From Nitzschia sp. DOCU1 (lineage: Eukaryota > Bacillariophyta > Bacillariophyceae > Bacillariales > Bacillariaceae), in contig OX595998.1 in assembly GCA_951394045.1 (NCBI GenBank), positions 1,364,001 through 1,428,000 on the forward strand: DNA of 64,000 nucleotides, in the 5' to 3' direction. The position numbers and the translations under genes were made by a program. Under the pieces are notes generated by a model. It did not search any database, had not been told where the DNA came from, and worked only from the letters and a program-made list of their open reading frames with translations. Shown here in pieces: positions 60,681 through 64,000 of the stretch. Position 1 is the first letter of the stretch. The number at the start of each line of letters is the position of its first letter.

Positions 60681-63287
60681 ATGGAAATGGCACAAGCAGA
60701 GTCCTTGGATGATCATCGGCCAGGCATTAAAAGCCAGCTTCTTCGACGAAAAGAGATGTCTTCCCTTCATGAGACTGGTGAAACCAGCCCCAAAAGGCAG
60801 AAACTTCGGATAGGAGAGGATGTTCGTAACAGGGGGTGGTCTTCGTCGATCACTGAGCCGCCGCCGGAAACGGGACACTTCCCCGGCTCGAACAAAGTCG
60901 GGACGAGTAATATTGGCCCAGCGAGAAATATCCCGGAAGGCACCCAGATTTATGATCCTCGTCACTCGGCGCATCACCAACAGTCTGCGATGGGCACCTT
61001 GTCTCTCCTTGGCATGCAGCAGCACCGTGACCTCCAACAACGTCAAGACGAACAGGTTTTGTACTTGCTTCGCCAGCACCAGCAGCAAAAGGAAATGCGT
61101 TTTGGGCAAGCTCGTCCTCAACCGGAGTTGTGGCCCAGCACTAGCCGCACGGCACCGCCTCAAACGAACCACTTTCACGATGCGCCAACTTCTTCGGCCG
61201 CCCCTTCTTTCCACCAAGCCCTCCCCAGATCATCGGGCGACTACAACACTCTGATACCCGAGCAACAGCAGGGACCCAAGAACGCAACAAGGATGGGTCG
61301 ATCGTCCACTGGTCCTTCTCCTCCTCCTGCCTATTCTTCCTCGCTTCTATCAGACGAGGAGCAACACAGAAGGGGAGAGCGGGAGAAGAATGAAGGAGGA
61401 AGATACCAAGAAAACGAACTCAATGAGGATGATCACGTGGAACAAGAATTGCAGCAGGAGCGCCGTGCAAGGAGCACCATCCTTCCGACGTTGGGTGAGC
61501 AGTTAATGTCTCGTCGTGATTCTTCCCAGGAACACGGCATTCCCAGCGAGGACCGCGGAGGAGACGAGAAGTATCTCAGGAGGCACTACGCCTCCTCAAC
61601 TGGACGTGGTAATGATGGTGCTCTACCTTATGGTCAATACTACCACAATGGCTCCGGGTTCGAGCCGGGAGAAGAATACGATGAGGATGATGAACGCGTT
61701 TTCGGCAGTCGATCAAGGATTTATACGAGAGGAGGAGAGGACCTTCTTTCCGCAGAATTAGTAGAGAACGGGGGCGCAAGACGGAATACAACACACACAG
61801 GGAGGACAACGAGTATTCCGCCCTATGTGGCCGCGCCAGGTGGCTACCTCCCGCTGGGGGTATTATCAGGTAGGGGTACTAGCGGTGAATCGGCGCTAGC
61901 ACAAGCAGGCTCAGCAGCAGCGGACAGCCGCGGTGCCTCATCAATGTTACTCTCCGGGCAGCACCGCCATTTTGCGACGCAATTCACCAGTCGTGATGGG
62001 GACCGCCAGCAACTCGAAATGGGGCTTATGATGTTACCTGGGTCAGCAGCAGAACGCCAATTGGCGGCGAGGATGTTCCCCTCCAATCATACCTTTCTCC
62101 ATCGGCATCTTCAACTACAAGAAGCTCTCGCGCTCAACAACAACGTCGCCGCAGCAAGAATAATGGCTCCGATTGGAGAAGATATTTTTGTTGATGGGGG
62201 CCCAACAGGTCGTGGAGGAGGAACGGGGCTCCTGCGCCCTCACACCCACCAGTTTCATTCGTCTGCTGGTGGCGGCCTCCGTTTGACTGAACGTTACCAT
62301 CAGCCCGAAGCGGTATATTCTCTTCAAGGTCGAGAACAACTCCACCAGCTCGGGGGCGGCCGAGGAGGAGAGAGTGATAGGACTGGGCTTTCGAGAAGTA
62401 CTGACCCATGCTCGAGTGAAGTCGGAGTCCGGGGAAGGAGCGAATATCCCATTAGCACCTCCGTCGTCGAGCAGATTGGGCGCTTCGGTGGTGGACACGA
62501 GGAGAGAACTTCGGAAATGCCGGAGGAACCACCGCGACGCGGTGCTCAACTCAGCAAACGGATAGCTACCGATGTCAGAACCGCTGGTTTCCTGGGTCAT
62601 CAAACTTCGTTGCATCAACTTGCGTGGAAAGAAGGACTACTACCATCTTCTTTTCCCTACACCAATCGCTCTGGGAATGTGGAGGAAAATCTGATCAAGA
62701 AAGGTTTTCGAGCAAAGATTTTGTTCATGGAAAAGGATGAATCGATTCTCTCCAGCTATCAGTGTTTGATTCGAAAGCAAATTGAAGTATTTGAAGCGAC
62801 GGAAGATGATGTCCAATTCACCATCTCTAAGATGAGTAAACCCGTTGCCTTGGGTCAAGTCGGCATACGATGTGTCCATTGCTCGATTCTGCCACAGTAC
62901 GCAAGACCAAAAGCAGCAATTTACTTCCCACGCACTCTGGTAAGCTTTCGTTGTTTGTTTTGCCCCTTTGAGCACATCGACTTCATCACAAATAGCCACT
63001 CACCACTTTTATATTCATCGAACTACCTCCTCGTCCTTCTCTTCTCCGTCGCGTTCCCGCCCGAACCCAAGGACTCAATGTACCAATTCGGCCAAAACAT
63101 GGTCAAGAACCATTTGGTAAGCACTTGTAAGCAAATCCCCGGCGAAACTCTCCGGAAGCTGACCGCGTTGCAAGAGGAAAGGAAACGTGGTAGGGGTGGT
63201 AGGGAACGTTGGGCCGAGGCAGCGAAAGAGCTTGGAGTTGCTGAAACCACCAGTGGCGGCCTTCGCTTCACGGATCATGCCGAGTAG
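60681..63287 (+). CDS. Gln/Ser-rich protein with C-terminal Cys/His domain of unknown function
   Basis: Exons 60681-62939 and 63072-63287 give 824 residues. The first 650 residues are low-complexity: Gln, His, Arg, Gly and Ser-rich, with a charged coiled-coil-like stretch (EEQHRRGEREKNEGGRYQE). The conserved part is C-terminal: VGIRCVHC, then RPKAAIYFPRTL, then (after the splice) DSMYQFGQNMVKNHL, then STCKQIP and RERWAEAAKELGV. I recognise this pattern, Cys-x-x-Cys with a downstream His and Cys and a YFP...QNM...HL...C..IP order, from many uncharacterised diatom proteins; it probably binds zinc. The 132-nt intron (GTAAGC donor, CCAAG acceptor) is a multiple of three and stop-free, so an unspliced message would still encode a full-length protein with 44 extra residues. 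Removing it restores the conserved spacing. Confidence 0.72.
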   Translation: MEMAQAESLDDHRPGIKSQLLRRKEMSSLHETGETSPKRQKLRIGEDVRNRGWSSSITEPPPETGHFPGSNKVGTSNIGPARNIPEGTQIYDPRHSAHHQQSAMGTLSLLGMQQHRDLQQRQDEQVLYLLRQHQQQKEMRFGQARPQPELWPSTSRTAPPQTNHFHDAPTSSAAPSFHQALPRSSGDYNTLIPEQQQGPKNATRMGRSSTGPSPPPAYSSSLLSDEEQHRRGEREKNEGGRYQENELNEDDHVEQELQQERRARSTILPTLGEQLMSRRDSSQEHGIPSEDRGGDEKYLRRHYASSTGRGNDGALPYGQYYHNGSGFEPGEEYDEDDERVFGSRSRIYTRGGEDLLSAELVENGGARRNTTHTGRTTSIPPYVAAPGGYLPLGVLSGRGTSGESALAQAGSAAADSRGASSMLLSGQHRHFATQFTSRDGDRQQLEMGLMMLPGSAAERQLAARMFPSNHTFLHRHLQLQEALALNNNVAAARIMAPIGEDIFVDGGPTGRGGGTGLLRPHTHQFHSSAGGGLRLTERYHQPEAVYSLQGREQLHQLGGGRGGESDRTGLSRSTDPCSSEVGVRGRSEYPISTSVVEQIGRFGGGHEERTSEMPEEPPRRGAQLSKRIATDVRTAGFLGHQTSLHQLAWKEGLLPSSFPYTNRSGNVEENLIKKGFRAKILFMEKDESILSSYQCLIRKQIEVFEATEDDVQFTISKMSKPVALGQVGIRCVHCSILPQYARPKAAIYFPRTLVSFRCLFCPFEHIDFITNSHSPLLYSSNYLLVLLFSVAFPPEPKDSMYQFGQNMVKNHLVSTCKQIPGETLRKLTALQEERKRGRGGRERWAEAAKELGVAETTSGGLRFTDHAE

Positions 63288-64000
63288 AGCAATACCGTTG
63301 AATGGTTCCTTTACAAATCGTTGTTCCTCCCATTCTTGCACTAGTACTACATCACAGGGAGACGAGGAGTTCCTTCTTGTACAAAAGCAAAGACGTTTAT
63401 TCCTCGTACTCAAACAAGGAGAAGAAACATCCTCGGCAGGAAAGGAGAGACGGGTGCCACAGCCATCCTCCTCAGCGGCCAGCATATGTCGAAGAAATGC
63501 AGTAAATATAGTACACGCTACAACTACTGTTTGTGCCTCGGGACTCTTGGAGCATGCTTGAAGAACAAGCAACATAAGACAGTGAAACTTGAACTCCATT
63601 TCTTTTCTTCTTCTTAGTGCACCAGTGTTGTAGGCTGCCTTGCGCAGAAGCTTGATAACGGGAGTGAGCGGTGCCACCAGCACCACTATCCTACTGAAAA
63701 AGTTATTCGGTGGAAAACGATCATATGGCACTAGGTCTGCCAGCGTAAAACAACCCAACTTCTAGAGCACCAGCAACAAGAACAAGGAGAATAAGAAGCA
63801 GCACACCAGCCCCAGCAGTGGCGTGGTGCCTGCTGGGGGTTCTTGATACTACCAGTACTATCGTCGTAGCCCTCGTATTACTAGTACTAGGTAGCTGCTG
63901 CGCTAAATGGATAGCGCGCAGCACTTTTCGCTTCTTCTTGTTCCTCCTCAATGCTGATAGTAGTAGTAGCTACTACTACTAGTACTAGTGGTAGTAGTAG
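63288..64000. other. Right-end region with TAG/TAC microsatellite
   Basis: A minus-strand frame, 63075-63758, mostly mirrors the coding strand of the previous gene and is not called. 63844-63895 and 63956-64000 are rich in TAC/TAG/ACTAGT triplets. 63898-63930 has GCTAAATGGATAGCGCGCAG followed by CACTTTTCGCTT, a relative of the motif near 33620. Confidence 0.55.
63956..64000. repeat. TAG/TAC trinucleotide microsatellite
   Basis: A run of TAGTAG, CTACTACTACTAGTACTAG and GGTAGTAGTAG units reaching the window edge, partly palindromic. Confidence 0.8.

Noticed and set aside
63075..63758. 227-residue minus-strand frame
   Set aside because: Its first part mirrors the conserved Cys-domain exon; no independent support.
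1..64000. CRISPR arrays, tRNA or rRNA genes
   Set aside because: No regularly spaced direct repeats and no convincing T-loop/acceptor pairs were seen. The tRNA-like TGGCGCAGAGGAAGCG at 19337 is a primer binding site, not a tRNA gene.
63844..64000. Telomere-like end
   Set aside because: The TAG/TAC triplets are not a telomeric TTAGGG-type repeat; they are a microsatellite.

Overview
This window is nuclear DNA of a diatom, probably a pennate species. The evidence is a compact eukaryotic layout with short GT-AG introns, a copia-type retrotransposon of the kind common in diatoms, a heat-shock-factor-like gene, a thioredoxin-fold protein with a probable plastid presequence, and many stand-alone 'helicase-associated' (HA) repeat proteins. 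A cluster of lysine-rich type I membrane proteins resembles silica-biomineralisation proteins. The species cannot be named from the sequence alone.

Layout. 1-1943: C-terminal part of a DEAH-box RNA helicase, cut by the window edge. 2224-3372 (minus): unknown serine-rich protein. 5680-6576: SAM methyltransferase. 7308-10761: cytosolic leucyl-tRNA synthetase in three exons. 11427-12725: HSF-like protein with an altered recognition helix. 13130-19656: complete copia-type LTR retrotransposon on the minus strand, with LTRs that look identical, a target-site duplication, and gag and pol in one frame separated by a single TGA. 19823-21100: beta-propeller lactonase. 21154-21942 (minus): thioredoxin-fold protein.

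22325-36645: tandem array of five paralogues on the plus strand. Each has an N-terminal domain resembling the RNase H1 hybrid-binding (viroplasmin) domain, an AT-hook-type basic segment and five HA modules. The first copy is broken by a frameshift. Intergenic pieces, including a broken fragment of the neighbouring thioredoxin-fold gene, show that the array grew by duplication of larger blocks.

37335-47240: a second array of four type I membrane proteins, each with a signal peptide, a low-complexity luminal stretch (Lys/Ser/Gly-rich in three), a shared luminal domain, one membrane helix and an acidic cytosolic tail. Each has a phase-1 intron just before the luminal domain. They resemble silicalemma-associated proteins in layout.

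47949-48433: small spliced gene for mitochondrial ATP synthase subunit epsilon. 48593-53701 (minus): glutamine-dependent carbamoyl-phosphate synthase, five exons. 54397-55688 (minus): MTD1-type NAD-dependent methylenetetrahydrofolate dehydrogenase with an unusual hydrophobic C-terminus. 56348-58408 (minus): TPR protein. 60681-63287: regulatory-looking protein with a Cys-rich C-terminal domain and an in-frame intron.

The housekeeping genes are independent. The two tandem arrays are the least explained parts: one may act on chromatin, DNA or RNA:DNA hybrids, the other at the silica deposition vesicle membrane. Both functions are inferred from architecture. All exon borders were read by eye from splice sites, frame and conservation.
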